Below are positions 43,787 to 52,482 of a DNA stretch of 64,000 nt, piece after piece. Origin of the DNA: Caccoplasma_A sp045587545 (GTDB lineage: Bacteria > Bacteroidota > Bacteroidia > Bacteroidales > G3-4614). The first letter of the stretch is position 1. Each line of letters opens with the position of its first letter. The stretch covers positions 1 through 64,000 of the forward strand of contig JAZNCN010000007.1 in the NCBI GenBank assembly GCA_045587545.1. The letters run 5' to 3'. The translations under genes were made by a program, and so were the position numbers. Below the pieces are notes generated by a model, which made no database searches, was not told where the DNA came from, and was given only the letters and a program-made list of their open reading frames with translations.

Positions 43787-44614
43787 ATGATAAAACACGC
43801 TTTAACATACATCATTTTATTTATATCAACATCGCTGCCGGCTATAGAGATTGAGGGAAATAAACTTATTGACAAAGCCAATAAGCATATTGAGAATATG
43901 GAGTGGAAAGAGGCTTCCGCCCTATATGATATTATTATATCACAAGAACCTGACAGCCTGAATTTTTACGCCCCTGCAATAGTTGCATCGGCTAAAACAG
44001 ACAATTACAACCATGTTGTTGAAATAGTAGTTGTTTCTGAAAAAAACGGGATAGCATTAGACTCTATTTTAAACAATATTCTCATATACACCACAAAAAT
44101 CGGAGATACAAACATCTATGAAAAAACGTTATTATCTCTACAAAAAAAACAACCTTGGTTTGAAAAATTGTTTAATAAACATTTGTTAGAGTACTACAAA
44201 AAAAGACATTATAATACTAAAGCAATTGAGATTGCAGACCATATTATCAAGAGTAAACCTGCAAATATTAAGGAGATTATGGCAATAAAAGCCAACTGTT
44301 TTAATGAGTTGGGGGATATTGATAGTGCTGCAATTGTAATGAGAGAAATTTTAGCGATTGACAACAACTTTTATGATGCTCGCATATATTTAGGGAACTA
44401 TTATTACTTGAAGGCTATACAACTTATTGAAAATAGAGCCGAAGAGATAGACGAAAAGGAGATATGTTCTTTATTACAACAAACAAAAGAGTTTATAGAT
44501 ATTGAATATCTCAAAGCAAAAAGCCCATACGTAAGGGATAGATTAAAAGAGATTGACAAACTTTGCAACCCAAAAGAGAAAACAAAAAAGGATAAGACTA
44601 CAATATATAAGTAA
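43787..44614 (+). CDS. Secreted TPR-repeat protein of unknown function
   Basis: 275 residues. A signal peptide (about 1-19, ending SLPA) predicts periplasmic location. The rest is helical with TPR-like units, clearest at about 25-60 (ANKHIENMEWKEASALYDII), 145-180 and 180-215 (ANCFNELGDIDSAAIVMREIL). No catalytic motif. It is monocistronic, with a 124-bp upstream gap shared with divergent pyrH, and overlaps birA tail to tail by 17 bp. I do not recognise a named family; a scaffold or adaptor role is a guess from TPRs. Confidence 0.75.
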   Translation: MIKHALTYIILFISTSLPAIEIEGNKLIDKANKHIENMEWKEASALYDIIISQEPDSLNFYAPAIVASAKTDNYNHVVEIVVVSEKNGIALDSILNNILIYTTKIGDTNIYEKTLLSLQKKQPWFEKLFNKHLLEYYKKRHYNTKAIEIADHIIKSKPANIKEIMAIKANCFNELGDIDSAAIVMREILAIDNNFYDARIYLGNYYYLKAIQLIENRAEEIDEKEICSLLQQTKEFIDIEYLKAKSPYVRDRLKEIDKLCNPKEKTKKDKTTIYK

Positions 44615-45332
44615 CCTCTTTAAAGGCATAATAGCGCAAATTACCGTCAGAGTGTTTTAATATCAGACGTCCATCGGAACAAACACCTTGTATCTCAGCC
44701 TCAACTGTCCCCTCAGCTACCTTATACAGTGCCTTGGTATTAAGACGATATATTAATTGATGATATATATCATTTGTCTTTTTTGCTCCATCTTCGAGAT
44801 AGCTGACAAACTCTTCTTCAATAGCTGCCACAACCCCTGCAAGCATATTATCCAATAAGAACTCCTTCCCCGTTATGTTTGTTAACGACACAGGATTTGG
44901 CAAGTTTTGAGAGAACTCTCTCTGGTTTATATTAAATCCCACTCCAACAACAGAGGTATCAAGATATTCGCCCATTATAGAGTTTTCAATCAATATACCA
45001 CATATTTTCTTATCGCGCCAATATATATCATTAGGCCACTTGATTGAAACTTCTGATACATATTTACCTAAGAACTTAACTATAGCAACCGATACTATAC
45101 GCGATATTGCAAAAGCCTCAGTTGCCTTTAATGATATTGGACGTAAAAGAAGAGAAAAGAGCAGATTTTTACCGTTTCCCGACTCCCAACTGTTTTCGCG
45201 TTGTCCCCTACCCGATGTCTGAAAGGCGGTACTAACAACTGTAAGATGTGGCAAATTAACATCTTCGCTCAACAAACGTTTTAAATCGCTGTTGGTTGAT
45301 TGTATTACATTGTAATGTATATGATTTCTCAT
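44598..45332 (-). CDS. birA: Biotin--[acetyl-CoA-carboxylase] ligase
   Basis: Activates biotin as biotinyl-AMP and attaches it to the carboxyl carrier protein. The ATP/biotin loop GRGQRENSW is near residue 42 and KWPNDIYWRDKKICGILIE near 100. At 244 residues it lacks the N-terminal DNA-binding domain of E. coli BirA, so it is a ligase only. It overlaps yraN by 4 bp. Confidence 0.94.
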   Translation of the reverse strand: MRNHIHYNVIQSTNSDLKRLLSEDVNLPHLTVVSTAFQTSGRGQRENSWESGNGKNLLFSLLLRPISLKATEAFAISRIVSVAIVKFLGKYVSEVSIKWPNDIYWRDKKICGILIENSIMGEYLDTSVVGVGFNINQREFSQNLPNPVSLTNITGKEFLLDNMLAGVVAAIEEEFVSYLEDGAKKTNDIYHQLIYRLNTKALYKVAEGTVEAEIQGVCSDGRLILKHSDGNLRYYAFKEVTYIL

Positions 45333-45709
45333 CGTGTTCTTAATGGGGGAATAAAGGCATCTTCAAAATGTTCAATCTCTGAGTTTTCAGGATTTATATT
45401 ATCTATTACCACCGATATAATATCAAAACGTATATCCAAATCGTGCGGACACAATCTCAAATAGTGATTGGCAGCATCAACTGTACGCTGTATCTTTTTG
45501 GGAGTTACAAAATCCTCCGGATTTCCGAACTCATTTGTTGAACGTGTTTTTACCTCAACAATAACCAACTGTAAACCATCTTGAGCAATAATATCAATCT
45601 CATACTTGCCCGAATGCCAATTCTCCTCACAAATGGCATAACCTTTTGCGGCAAGATACTCTCTTGCCAACTTCTCTCCGAGATTTCCGAGTTCGTTATG
45701 TTTTGCCAT
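45329..45709 (-). CDS. yraN: UPF0102/YraN nuclease-like protein
   Basis: 126-residue member of the YraN family with a PD-(D/E)XK-type core: GEKLAREYL at the N-terminus, YEIDIIAQD and VIVEVKTRS, which hold the usual acidic and lysine positions. Cellular role is unsettled. First gene of yraN-birA behind a full consensus promoter. Confidence 0.92.
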   Translation of the reverse strand: MAKHNELGNLGEKLAREYLAAKGYAICEENWHSGKYEIDIIAQDGLQLVIVEVKTRSTNEFGNPEDFVTPKKIQRTVDAANHYLRLCPHDLDIRFDIISVVIDNINPENSEIEHFEDAFIPPLRTR

Positions 45710-45733
45710 AAGTTTTAGCTGTTAGTTAATAGG

Positions 45734-45765
45734 CAAAGATAGATATTAAAAAACTTCTTAGCAAA
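45734..45765 (-). promoter_or_regulatory. Promoter of yraN-birA
   Basis: On the minus strand TTTG (45762-45765), 20-bp spacer, TATCTTTG (45734-45741): full consensus, 25 bp before the yraN start. Confidence 0.8.
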
Positions 45766-45809
45766 CTTTATATTGGGACTATATGTTAGTAATATAAAAA
45801 AAGATTATT

Positions 45810-46304
45810 ATGATATTTCTTAATGGCAAACCTCACGAATTAAAAAGAGAGTTTATAAGAGCAGGAGAGACGGCTCCTGAGTTTAATCTTGTAAAGAGCG
45901 ATATGTCGCATCTGCACCTAAAGGATTTAAAGGATAAAACCATTATCTTTAACATATTTCCGAGTATCGATACAGGTATTTGTGCCGCATCGGTAAGAAA
46001 GTTTAATCAAATGGCAGCTGAGCTAAAAGATTGCGTTGTAGTATGCGTTTCAAAAGATCTGCCTTTTGCTCTATCGCGTTTTTGCGGAGCCGAGGGCATT
46101 GAAAACGTTATTACCGCATCAGACTTTTTTCCGGGCGATTTTGGAATAAACTATGGTGTTGTTATTGAGAAGGGGTTACTTGCAGGACTTCTTGCCCGCG
46201 CCATTGTTATTGTAAAAGATGGCAAGGTTCATTATACCCAACTTGTTGAGGAGATGGCTAATGAACCCGATTATATGGAAGCCATACAGATTCTCAGCTG
46301 GTAG
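45810..46304 (+). CDS. tpx: Thiol peroxidase
   Basis: Peroxiredoxin that reduces hydrogen and alkyl peroxides with thioredoxin. The peroxidatic cysteine is in FPSIDTGICAASVRKFN (about C58) and the resolving cysteine in SRFCGAEG (about C91), the atypical 2-Cys arrangement of Tpx. 164 residues, cytoplasmic or periplasmic without a signal peptide. Monocistronic with a downstream hairpin. Confidence 0.95.
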   Translation: MIFLNGKPHELKREFIRAGETAPEFNLVKSDMSHLHLKDLKDKTIIFNIFPSIDTGICAASVRKFNQMAAELKDCVVVCVSKDLPFALSRFCGAEGIENVITASDFFPGDFGINYGVVIEKGLLAGLLARAIVIVKDGKVHYTQLVEEMANEPDYMEAIQILSW

Positions 46305-46321
46305 AGATACCCCTTTTTGGC

Positions 46322-46341
46322 GGACAGAGCGTGCTCTGTCC
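46322..46341. repeat. Palindrome GGACAGAGC-GT-GCTCTGTCC
   Basis: Nine-base exact arms around a GT centre, GC-rich in contrast to its surroundings, 18 bp past tpx. It resembles short extragenic palindromes scattered in Bacteroidota genomes; only one copy is in this window. Confidence 0.6.
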
Positions 46342-46370
46342 CTACTTATTTGGTTGTTAACACTATAACA

Positions 46371-46406
46371 AAAGGTTGTAACGCGTACTATTACGTTACA
46401 ACCTTT
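46371..46406 (+). terminator. Terminator hairpin after tpx
   Basis: AAAGGTTGTAACG and CGTTACAACCTTT form an exact 13-bp stem with a 10-nt loop. The trailing sequence is only moderately T-rich. Confidence 0.65.
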
Positions 46407-46510
46407 GGCTTATTATTGTGTTTTTATTGATGCTCTAAAAACTACCCGTAGGGCGGTTGAGTTTACGAAACCGACAAGTAACAAATCTGCGAATAAGCGA
46501 GAGCAGAGTC

Positions 46511-46528
46511 AACAAACGAATGTTTGTT
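46511..46528 (-). terminator. Small hairpin after the T9SS mini-protein gene
   Basis: AACAAAC/GTTTGTT around GAAT, directly after the stop at 46532. No T-run; weak. Confidence 0.35.
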
Positions 46529-46531
46529 AAC

Positions 46532-47026
46532 TTATTTTATAATCTTCTTTGTTACTACTTGTTCGCCTGATTGTACGGCTACAATATAGATGCCTGTGGG
46601 GTAGTTGCTTACATCAAGTGTTGCAGTTTCTACTCCGGGTGTAAGCGATTGCATAAACACGCCTTGCATATTGTATAGCTGTACTTGATTAATTGGTTCG
46701 GGCGATATTATGCGTACTTCGCCATTGTTATAGATTATCTCTACATCAGCTACCTCCGCTACAGCCTCCTCAATGGCGGTTATATCGGTATCGCCAAAGG
46801 TGATGACCTCTATGTTATCTATCGCCATAGGTGTTACAACACCCGACACAGTGATGTTTACTTCATCTTCCGAGGGGAAGGTGATTTTGTCTATTTCGGC
46901 TATGCTGATTGACTGAAACGCTCCTTGTGATGTTAAATAAACATTCATATAGTCGGTTGCAGAAACTCCTATAAAGGGTATGAATACAAACAAAATCACT
47001 AATTGTTTAATGTAGTTTTGTTTCAT
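46532..47026 (-). CDS. Small secreted protein with T9SS type A sorting domain
   Basis: 164 residues. Signal peptide (about 1-23, ending VSAT), then two related units of about 30 residues ending in IDKITF (about 43-48) and IEVITF (about 73-78), an acidic linker, and a C-terminal domain of about 75 residues with QVQLYNMQGVFMQS, YPTGIYIVAV and the terminal VTKKIIK. The last part is the type A sorting signal that sends proteins across the outer membrane by the type IX system. There is no separate cargo domain. Function unknown; monocistronic. Confidence 0.8.
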   Translation of the reverse strand: MKQNYIKQLVILFVFIPFIGVSATDYMNVYLTSQGAFQSISIAEIDKITFPSEDEVNITVSGVVTPMAIDNIEVITFGDTDITAIEEAVAEVADVEIIYNNGEVRIISPEPINQVQLYNMQGVFMQSLTPGVETATLDVSNYPTGIYIVAVQSGEQVVTKKIIK

Positions 47027-47161
47027 AATTATTTATTTTTTTGTTAATATATTATTTTTAGAGTCATTAGTGTCATTTGACAACTACTATACAAACAGCT
47101 ATTTTCAGGCTATTAAAAACTAATGTTTTATTACTTAAACTTTTGGAAACGTAATTATATG

Positions 47162-47434
47162 TTATCTTCCTGTTGCGCGTTTTAACTCTTTATAGAATGC
47201 CTGTTCATCGGGCGATAATTGAGCAAGTATCTCGTTTTCGTACTCCTCCAAATCCTCCTGCTCTTCAACTTGCGATATTATTGACGTTCCTATATCGTGC
47301 ATATCTTTTATACTCTTTGCTGTTAAGAGTTTACTTGCCGTAGCTATTCCGTATGTACCTCCATGCAAAATCATACTCATAAGAATTGCCATCTCGGGTT
47401 TTATCTCAAACGATACTATTACTTTCTTGCTCAT
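47162..47434 (-). CDS. Hypothetical 90-residue protein
   Basis: Not recognised. The N-half has a beta-like start (KKVIVSFEI) and a Met/Gly-rich helix; the C-half is strongly acidic (EEQEDLEEYENEI) and ends with ELKRATGR. No signal peptide or membrane helix. It starts 3 bp after the tadA stop, so it is the last gene of SIMPL-tadA-this gene and is probably translated. Confidence 0.65.
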   Translation of the reverse strand: MSKKVIVSFEIKPEMAILMSMILHGGTYGIATASKLLTAKSIKDMHDIGTSIISQVEEQEDLEEYENEILAQLSPDEQAFYKELKRATGR

Positions 47435-47436
47435 AT

Positions 47437-47880
47437 CTATCTTTTTTGTTTGAAAAATTCTTTTATTATTTCGCTACACTTCTCCTCTAATACCCCCTTT
47501 GTTACTTCAGTTTTAGGGTGTAGTGCATCGGGGGCATAGCGAGAGAAACCTCGTTTCAAATCGTCAGCGCCCCATACCAACCTGCCTAATTGCGACCACC
47601 CTATGGCTCCTGCACACATTATACAGGGTTCTAATGTTACATATAAGGTGCAATTATTCAAATATTTGCCTCCAAGTTCGTTGGCTGCCGCTGTTATTGC
47701 CTGCATCTCGGCATGGGCTGTTACATCGTTAAGCGTTTCGGTGAGATTGTGTGCGCGCGCAACTATCCTGCCATTACATACAACTATAGCACCAACGGGT
47801 ATTTCATCGTTATCGTAAGCCTCTACTGCCTCTTTGTAGGCAAGCTCCATATATTTTTTATCTTGCTCGGCGTCCATCAT
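47437..47880 (-). CDS. tadA: tRNA-specific adenosine deaminase (TadA)
   Basis: Deaminates adenosine 34 to inosine in tRNA-Arg(ACG). Zinc-site motifs HAEMQAI and TLEPCIMCAGAI match TadA, including the catalytic glutamate. 147 residues. The frame extends one codon to a TTG, but ATG 47880 (or the next ATG) fits and overlaps the SIMPL stop by one base (TGATG). Confidence 0.92.
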   Translation of the reverse strand: MMDAEQDKKYMELAYKEAVEAYDNDEIPVGAIVVCNGRIVARAHNLTETLNDVTAHAEMQAITAAANELGGKYLNNCTLYVTLEPCIMCAGAIGWSQLGRLVWGADDLKRGFSRYAPDALHPKTEVTKGVLEEKCSEIIKEFFKQKR

Positions 47881-48587
47881 CAATCTTCAAGGAAATAGGT
47901 TACGCTGGTTACAACCCTTACCTCTTTTATTTGGGGTGTATTGCTATCGCGGTCGTTTATTGTGAATTGTCCTTGGTTGGCACTCTTTATTTTACCGAGT
48001 TTGCTCTCAGAGTCGGCTGCAAATTTTAATGCAGTTGTTCGTGCATTAATGGTTGCCTCCTCAATCATCTCGGGTTTTATATCGTTAAGCCCTGTAAACG
48101 AGAATGTTGGACGATACTCATAAGAGCCTACTATTATCGCCACTCCCTTTTTTATAAGGTCAGCCTGCTTTATCATCAATTCGGTTACGAGCGACACCTT
48201 GTTTGAGGTTACTGTTATTATTGATGTTACATTATAGCGATAAGCGTAGTTTTGGGTTCCATATCGCTCGGCTTGTAAATCAACTATTTCGGGTGCAGCA
48301 ACTATTATCTCGTCGCTGCTTATGCCGTTTTCAAGCAAAAAGTCAATAATAATTTTATTCTTTGAGTTTATTGTATTGTAAAGGTCGGTAAGGTTGTTGC
48401 CTATCTCTTTATATGTTATGGGCCATATTACTTTATCGGCAGGAACTTCGCGCACCGACAACCCTTTTACATTTACCACTCGCGACATATCCATCACCCC
48501 TATTATGGCACTTCCTATTGCCATTCCGCCTAAGAGTAATCCTAATGCTATTAACGCTCCTGTTAATGGTAATTTATACTTCTCCAT
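47880..48587 (-). CDS. SIMPL (DUF541) domain protein, membrane-anchored
   Basis: 235 residues with one hydrophobic segment (about 8-33) followed by a periplasmic SIMPL domain. The start VVNVKGLSVREVPADKV, the central YRYNVTSIITVTS and the helix EATINARTTALKFAADSESKLGK are typical, the last a common YggE/SIMPL landmark. Role unknown in this group. First gene ahead of tadA with a consensus promoter. Confidence 0.88.
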   Translation of the reverse strand: MEKYKLPLTGALIALGLLLGGMAIGSAIIGVMDMSRVVNVKGLSVREVPADKVIWPITYKEIGNNLTDLYNTINSKNKIIIDFLLENGISSDEIIVAAPEIVDLQAERYGTQNYAYRYNVTSIITVTSNKVSLVTELMIKQADLIKKGVAIIVGSYEYRPTFSFTGLNDIKPEMIEEATINARTTALKFAADSESKLGKIKSANQGQFTINDRDSNTPQIKEVRVVTSVTYFLED

Positions 48588-48613
48588 ATCTTTTTTTTAA
48601 GTTTTTAGAATAG

Positions 48614-48646
48614 CAAAGTTATAAAAATATTATTTATCTTCGCAAA
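48614..48646 (-). promoter_or_regulatory. Promoter of SIMPL-tadA operon
   Basis: Minus strand TTTG (48643-48646), 21-bp spacer, TAACTTTG (48614-48621): full consensus, 27 bp before the start codon. Confidence 0.75.
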
Positions 48647-48716
48647 CGAAACTATGTTATTATCTGTTTGTTTCATATATTATTAATGAATGTATAAACT
48701 TTAATTATAACCTGAT

Positions 48717-49238
48717 ATGTTAAGTAAAAGATTACAAGATGCTCTAAATGCTCAAATTAACGCAGAGTTTTGGTCGGCTTATCTTTATTTGTCGATGTCT
48801 GTTGATGCATCGGCAAAAGGCTACAAGGGTGTTGCCAATTGGTTTGCTGTTCAGTTTAAAGAGGAACAGGCTCATGCCCAAATTTTTATCAACTACGTTC
48901 TTGCCCGCGGTGGTAAAGTGGAGTTAGCTCCCATACCCGAAGTTAAAACAAGTTGGGAAACTCCTCTTGAAGCATTTGAAGATACTATTGTTCATGAGCG
49001 TAAGGTTACTTCTCTTATTAACGAACTTTGTCATATTGCTGCCGAAGAGAAGGATTTTGCTACTTCAAATATGCTTGTTTGGTTTGTTGATGAGCAAGTT
49101 GAAGAGGAAGAGAATGTACAAGAACAAATTGATGCAATGCGCTCTGTTGACGGCAATAAATTTGGATTGTATATGATTGATAAAGACCTTGCTACCCGCA
49201 CATATGTTACTCCTACTCCTTTGGCTGGAAAAGAGTAA
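48717..49238 (+). CDS. ftnA: Non-heme ferritin
   Basis: Iron-storage protein forming 24-mer cages. The ferroxidase ligands are visible in QINAEFWSAYLYLSMS (E17) and QFKEEQAHAQIF (E50/H53 region) and in EEKDF and the later Gln-rich helix. 173 residues with the four-helix ferritin pattern. Monocistronic, converging on the RNase Z gene with an 11-bp gap. Confidence 0.95.
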   Translation: MLSKRLQDALNAQINAEFWSAYLYLSMSVDASAKGYKGVANWFAVQFKEEQAHAQIFINYVLARGGKVELAPIPEVKTSWETPLEAFEDTIVHERKVTSLINELCHIAAEEKDFATSNMLVWFVDEQVEEEENVQEQIDAMRSVDGNKFGLYMIDKDLATRTYVTPTPLAGKE

Positions 49239-49249
49239 TTAAATTTAAA

Positions 49250-50161
49250 TTAGAATTTTATTTTCAAACCCTCCTTTGCAAGGAGTGTTGAAGGGAATAT
49301 TTGCTGAGCCTCCTTTAATAGGGGGCTCTCGTCTTTGTAACGCGATGAGAAATGTCCTATTATCAATTGCTCAACCTCTGCCTCTTTGGCTATTGTTGCA
49401 GCCTGCTGTGCTGTTGAGTGGTAACGCGATGTTGCGGTTTTTACCATATCGTGTGTGTAGGTTGCTTCGTGATAGAGCATTGTTACTCTTTTTATATAAG
49501 GTATAATAGTTGGCGTATATTTTGTATCAGAACAATATGCATAACTTGCCGAGGGAGATGGCGGTGTTACTAACTGCGAATTAGGTATGATTACACCCTC
49601 TTCTGTAATATAATCGGCACCCTCTTTTATTCGTGCCAACTCCCTTAATGGGATATTATAACGGTCTGTCTCTCTTTTATTGATATGCGGCAATTTATTT
49701 ATCTCCTCAAATTTAAAACCGAACGTTGGCACTCGATGTTTTAACGGGAAAGATGTTACACGAAGTGAATTATCTTCGTATATTACTGCACTTTTTGATG
49801 GAATTGTCTCTATTCTGACTTTCAAAGAGTCTGCTCTACAAAAATATTCAATCTGAGGCAACAAGAGTTTTTCTAAATCGGCAGGGGCATGTATCACTAT
49901 CTCTCCCGTACGCTCATGCAAACAGAGTGTTGATATAAGACCAATTAACCCAAAGCAGTGATCGCCATGTAAATGAGATATGAATATATGCGATAAACGG
50001 TTATGGTTAAAACCATATTTATAGAATTGACGTTGTGTACCTTCTCCGCAATCAATCATAAAGAGTTTTCCTCGGTAGGATAATATCTGCGAGGAGGGCA
50101 TATGGCGTGTTGTTGGTTTTGCCGAGCTACAACCAAGTACGGTCAATTCAAACTCTTTCAT
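49250..50161 (-). CDS. rnz: Ribonuclease Z
   Basis: Endonuclease that trims tRNA 3' trailers. Short-form RNase Z: SHLHGDHCFGL zinc motif near residue 60, later His residues in YHEATYTHD and GHFSSRY, and an exosite-like middle region. 303 residues. Single gene. Confidence 0.95.
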   Translation of the reverse strand: MKEFELTVLGCSSAKPTTRHMPSSQILSYRGKLFMIDCGEGTQRQFYKYGFNHNRLSHIFISHLHGDHCFGLIGLISTLCLHERTGEIVIHAPADLEKLLLPQIEYFCRADSLKVRIETIPSKSAVIYEDNSLRVTSFPLKHRVPTFGFKFEEINKLPHINKRETDRYNIPLRELARIKEGADYITEEGVIIPNSQLVTPPSPSASYAYCSDTKYTPTIIPYIKRVTMLYHEATYTHDMVKTATSRYHSTAQQAATIAKEAEVEQLIIGHFSSRYKDESPLLKEAQQIFPSTLLAKEGLKIKF

Positions 50162-50204
50162 CTATGTTATAATTTATCGCTAAGATAGTTATTTGTTGAG
50201 ATAT

Positions 50205-50240
50205 TACAAAAAAAACAGACCACTTCAAACAAGTGGTCTG
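50205..50240 (-). terminator. Terminator of transketolase
   Basis: CAGACCACTT/AAGTGGTCTG exact 10-bp stem with a 5-nt loop, leading into TTTTTTTT on the minus strand. Confidence 0.9.
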
Positions 50241-50266
50241 TGATTTAATATTATTCAATATTGATA

Positions 50267-52303
50267 TTATTTACCCAACATAGCTTTTACTTGCTTTAAT
50301 ACGTTTTCTGCTGAGAATCCGAATTTTTCGTCAAGCACTTTGTATGGTGCTGAATAACCAAAGTGATCAAGGCCCCACACTACTCCGTTTACGCCTACCA
50401 AACGTGCCATTGCCGAAGGCAATCCTGCTGTTAGTCCGAATACCGGTTTATCTGTTGGTATTACACTTGCCCTATACTCGGGTGTTTGGTTAAAGAATAG
50501 TCCTGTTGATGGTGCTGACACTACTTGTGCTTTAATGCCTGCTTCGTGCAATAGAGGCAGTGCTGCCATTAGGGTTGATACCTCACTTCCGCTTGCTACC
50601 ATTACTACATCGGGATTTTCGTCTTTGGCTACGATGTATGCACCTTTTTCGGCTTGTAATGCCTCTTCGTAACGATCGCCGTTCATTGCAGGAATATCTT
50701 CTACATTTTGACGTGATAGAATCAATGCTGTTGGAGAATCGGTATTCTCCATTGCCAACTTCCATGCTACTACTGTCTCTGCTCCGTCGGCAGGGCGCAA
50801 TACCAACATACTGTTTTTACCTTTATGGTTTTTAAGTTCTTCAAGCAAACGTATTTGAGCCTCTTGCTCTACGGGTTGGTGTGTAGGTCCGTCCTCTCCT
50901 ACTCGGAAAGCATCGTGTGTCCATACATATTTTACAGGAAGACGCATCAATGCCGACATACGCGCTACGGGTTTAATGTAGTCAGAGAATACAAAGAATG
51001 TTCCACTCGCTGCCATTATTCCGCCATGTAATACCATTCCGTTCATCACGGCTGCCATTGTTATCTCGCTTACTCCTGCGTGCAAGAATGCTCCCTCAAA
51101 GTTATATGGAGTAAAGGCTTTTGTCTTTTTCAAGAAACCATCGGTTTTATCAGAGTTTGCCAAATCGGCTGATGCCACCACCATATTGCCTATTTGCTCA
51201 CCAAATGTCGATAGCACTGTTGCTGATGCTACTCGTGTTGCTTGATTTGGTTTTAATGCTATCGATTTATAGTCAATTTCAGGGACTTCGCCTGATATAT
51301 ATTTTTTCAATAGTGCCGCTTTTTCAGGATTTGCTTTTTCCCACTCAGCCTGCTCAGCACGTTTTGCTGCCACTATCTTGCGAAGTTCTGCTTTACGCTC
51401 TTCATATAGTTGCACCGACTCGGGGAAAATTGCAAATGGATCTTCGGGATTTCCTCCAAGATTTAGTATGGTTTTTTCAACCGATGCTCCTGCGGCACTT
51501 ATAGGTTGTCCGTGTGTTGAGCATTGACGTTCAAAATTGCTTCCGTCCTCTTTTACTGCTCCTTTACCCATAATTGTTTTACCAATTATCAGTGTTGGAC
51601 GTTTTTCCTCTTTTTGTGCTGCAAGTAGGGCATCATAAATGGCTTGCGAATCGTTACCGTCTATCTCCATTACGTTCCAATTCCAAGCACGATATTTTGC
51701 AGCTGTATCTTCTGCTGTTACAGCATCTGTATCTGTTGATAATTGAATGTCGTTACTGTCAAAGAACATTATCAGGTTATTCAAACCGAAATAACCGGCC
51801 ATACGTCCTGCTCCTTGAGATATCTCCTCTTGTATTCCTCCGTCAGAGATAAATGCGTATGTTTTGTGAGACATCCACTCTCCAAAACGAGCCACCATGA
51901 AACGCTCAGCCATTGCTGCTCCCACTGCCATTGCATGACCTTGACCAAGAGGGCCTGAGGTATTCTCTATTCCGCGCTCAACGTTTAGCTCGGGGTGCCC
52001 CGGTGCTTTTGTACCCCATTGACGGAACTCTTTTATCTCGTCAATGGTATAGTTACCAACCATAGCCAATACACTGTATAGCATGGGCGACATATGTCCG
52101 GGATCAAGGAAAAATCTGTCTCGATTTATCCAAGCCGAATCATCAGGGTCATACACCATAACTTTTGAATAGAGCGTATTTATAAAATCTGCTCCACCCA
52201 TTGCTCCTCCGGGGTGACCTGATTTTGCTTTCTCAACCATTGCCACTGTAAGCACTCGGATATTATCCGCTACTCTCTCTTGTATTTTCTTGTCGATTGC
52301 CAT
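50267..52303 (-). CDS. tkt: Transketolase
   Basis: ThDP enzyme moving two-carbon units between pentose and hexose/triose phosphates. N-terminal ThDP domain with GHPGGAMGGADF near residue 30, GPLGQGHAMAVGAA near 116 and the SDGGIQEEI GDG-like motif near 154; pyrimidine-binding domain with HDAFRVGEDGPTHQPVE near 463; C-terminal domain. 678 residues. Monocistronic. Confidence 0.97.
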   Translation of the reverse strand: MAIDKKIQERVADNIRVLTVAMVEKAKSGHPGGAMGGADFINTLYSKVMVYDPDDSAWINRDRFFLDPGHMSPMLYSVLAMVGNYTIDEIKEFRQWGTKAPGHPELNVERGIENTSGPLGQGHAMAVGAAMAERFMVARFGEWMSHKTYAFISDGGIQEEISQGAGRMAGYFGLNNLIMFFDSNDIQLSTDTDAVTAEDTAAKYRAWNWNVMEIDGNDSQAIYDALLAAQKEEKRPTLIIGKTIMGKGAVKEDGSNFERQCSTHGQPISAAGASVEKTILNLGGNPEDPFAIFPESVQLYEERKAELRKIVAAKRAEQAEWEKANPEKAALLKKYISGEVPEIDYKSIALKPNQATRVASATVLSTFGEQIGNMVVASADLANSDKTDGFLKKTKAFTPYNFEGAFLHAGVSEITMAAVMNGMVLHGGIMAASGTFFVFSDYIKPVARMSALMRLPVKYVWTHDAFRVGEDGPTHQPVEQEAQIRLLEELKNHKGKNSMLVLRPADGAETVVAWKLAMENTDSPTALILSRQNVEDIPAMNGDRYEEALQAEKGAYIVAKDENPDVVMVASGSEVSTLMAALPLLHEAGIKAQVVSAPSTGLFFNQTPEYRASVIPTDKPVFGLTAGLPSAMARLVGVNGVVWGLDHFGYSAPYKVLDEKFGFSAENVLKQVKAMLGK

Positions 52304-52367
52304 TGTTATTTATGATAACTCTTTTGTTCAACTTTGCACGGTTACCCTGCATTTTATTTCTCTTTTG

Positions 52368-52375
52368 CAAATTTA
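52368..52375 (-). promoter_or_regulatory. -7 box for tkt
   Basis: TAAATTTG on the minus strand, 65 bp before the tkt start; no clear -33. Confidence 0.4.
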
Positions 52376-52423
52376 GTTATTTATTCTATATAATTAATCA
52401 TATATTATACATTATTTATCAAC

Positions 52424-52456
52424 AAAAAAACGGAAATCTTACGACCTCCGTTTTTT
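52424..52456 (-). terminator. Terminator of the galactose operon
   Basis: AAAAAACGGA pairs with TCCGTTTTTT around a 12-nt loop, giving T-runs on either strand; it lies 27 bp past galK. Confidence 0.7.
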
Positions 52457-52482
52457 CTCTTATGTTTGTAGGTTATTTTTGA

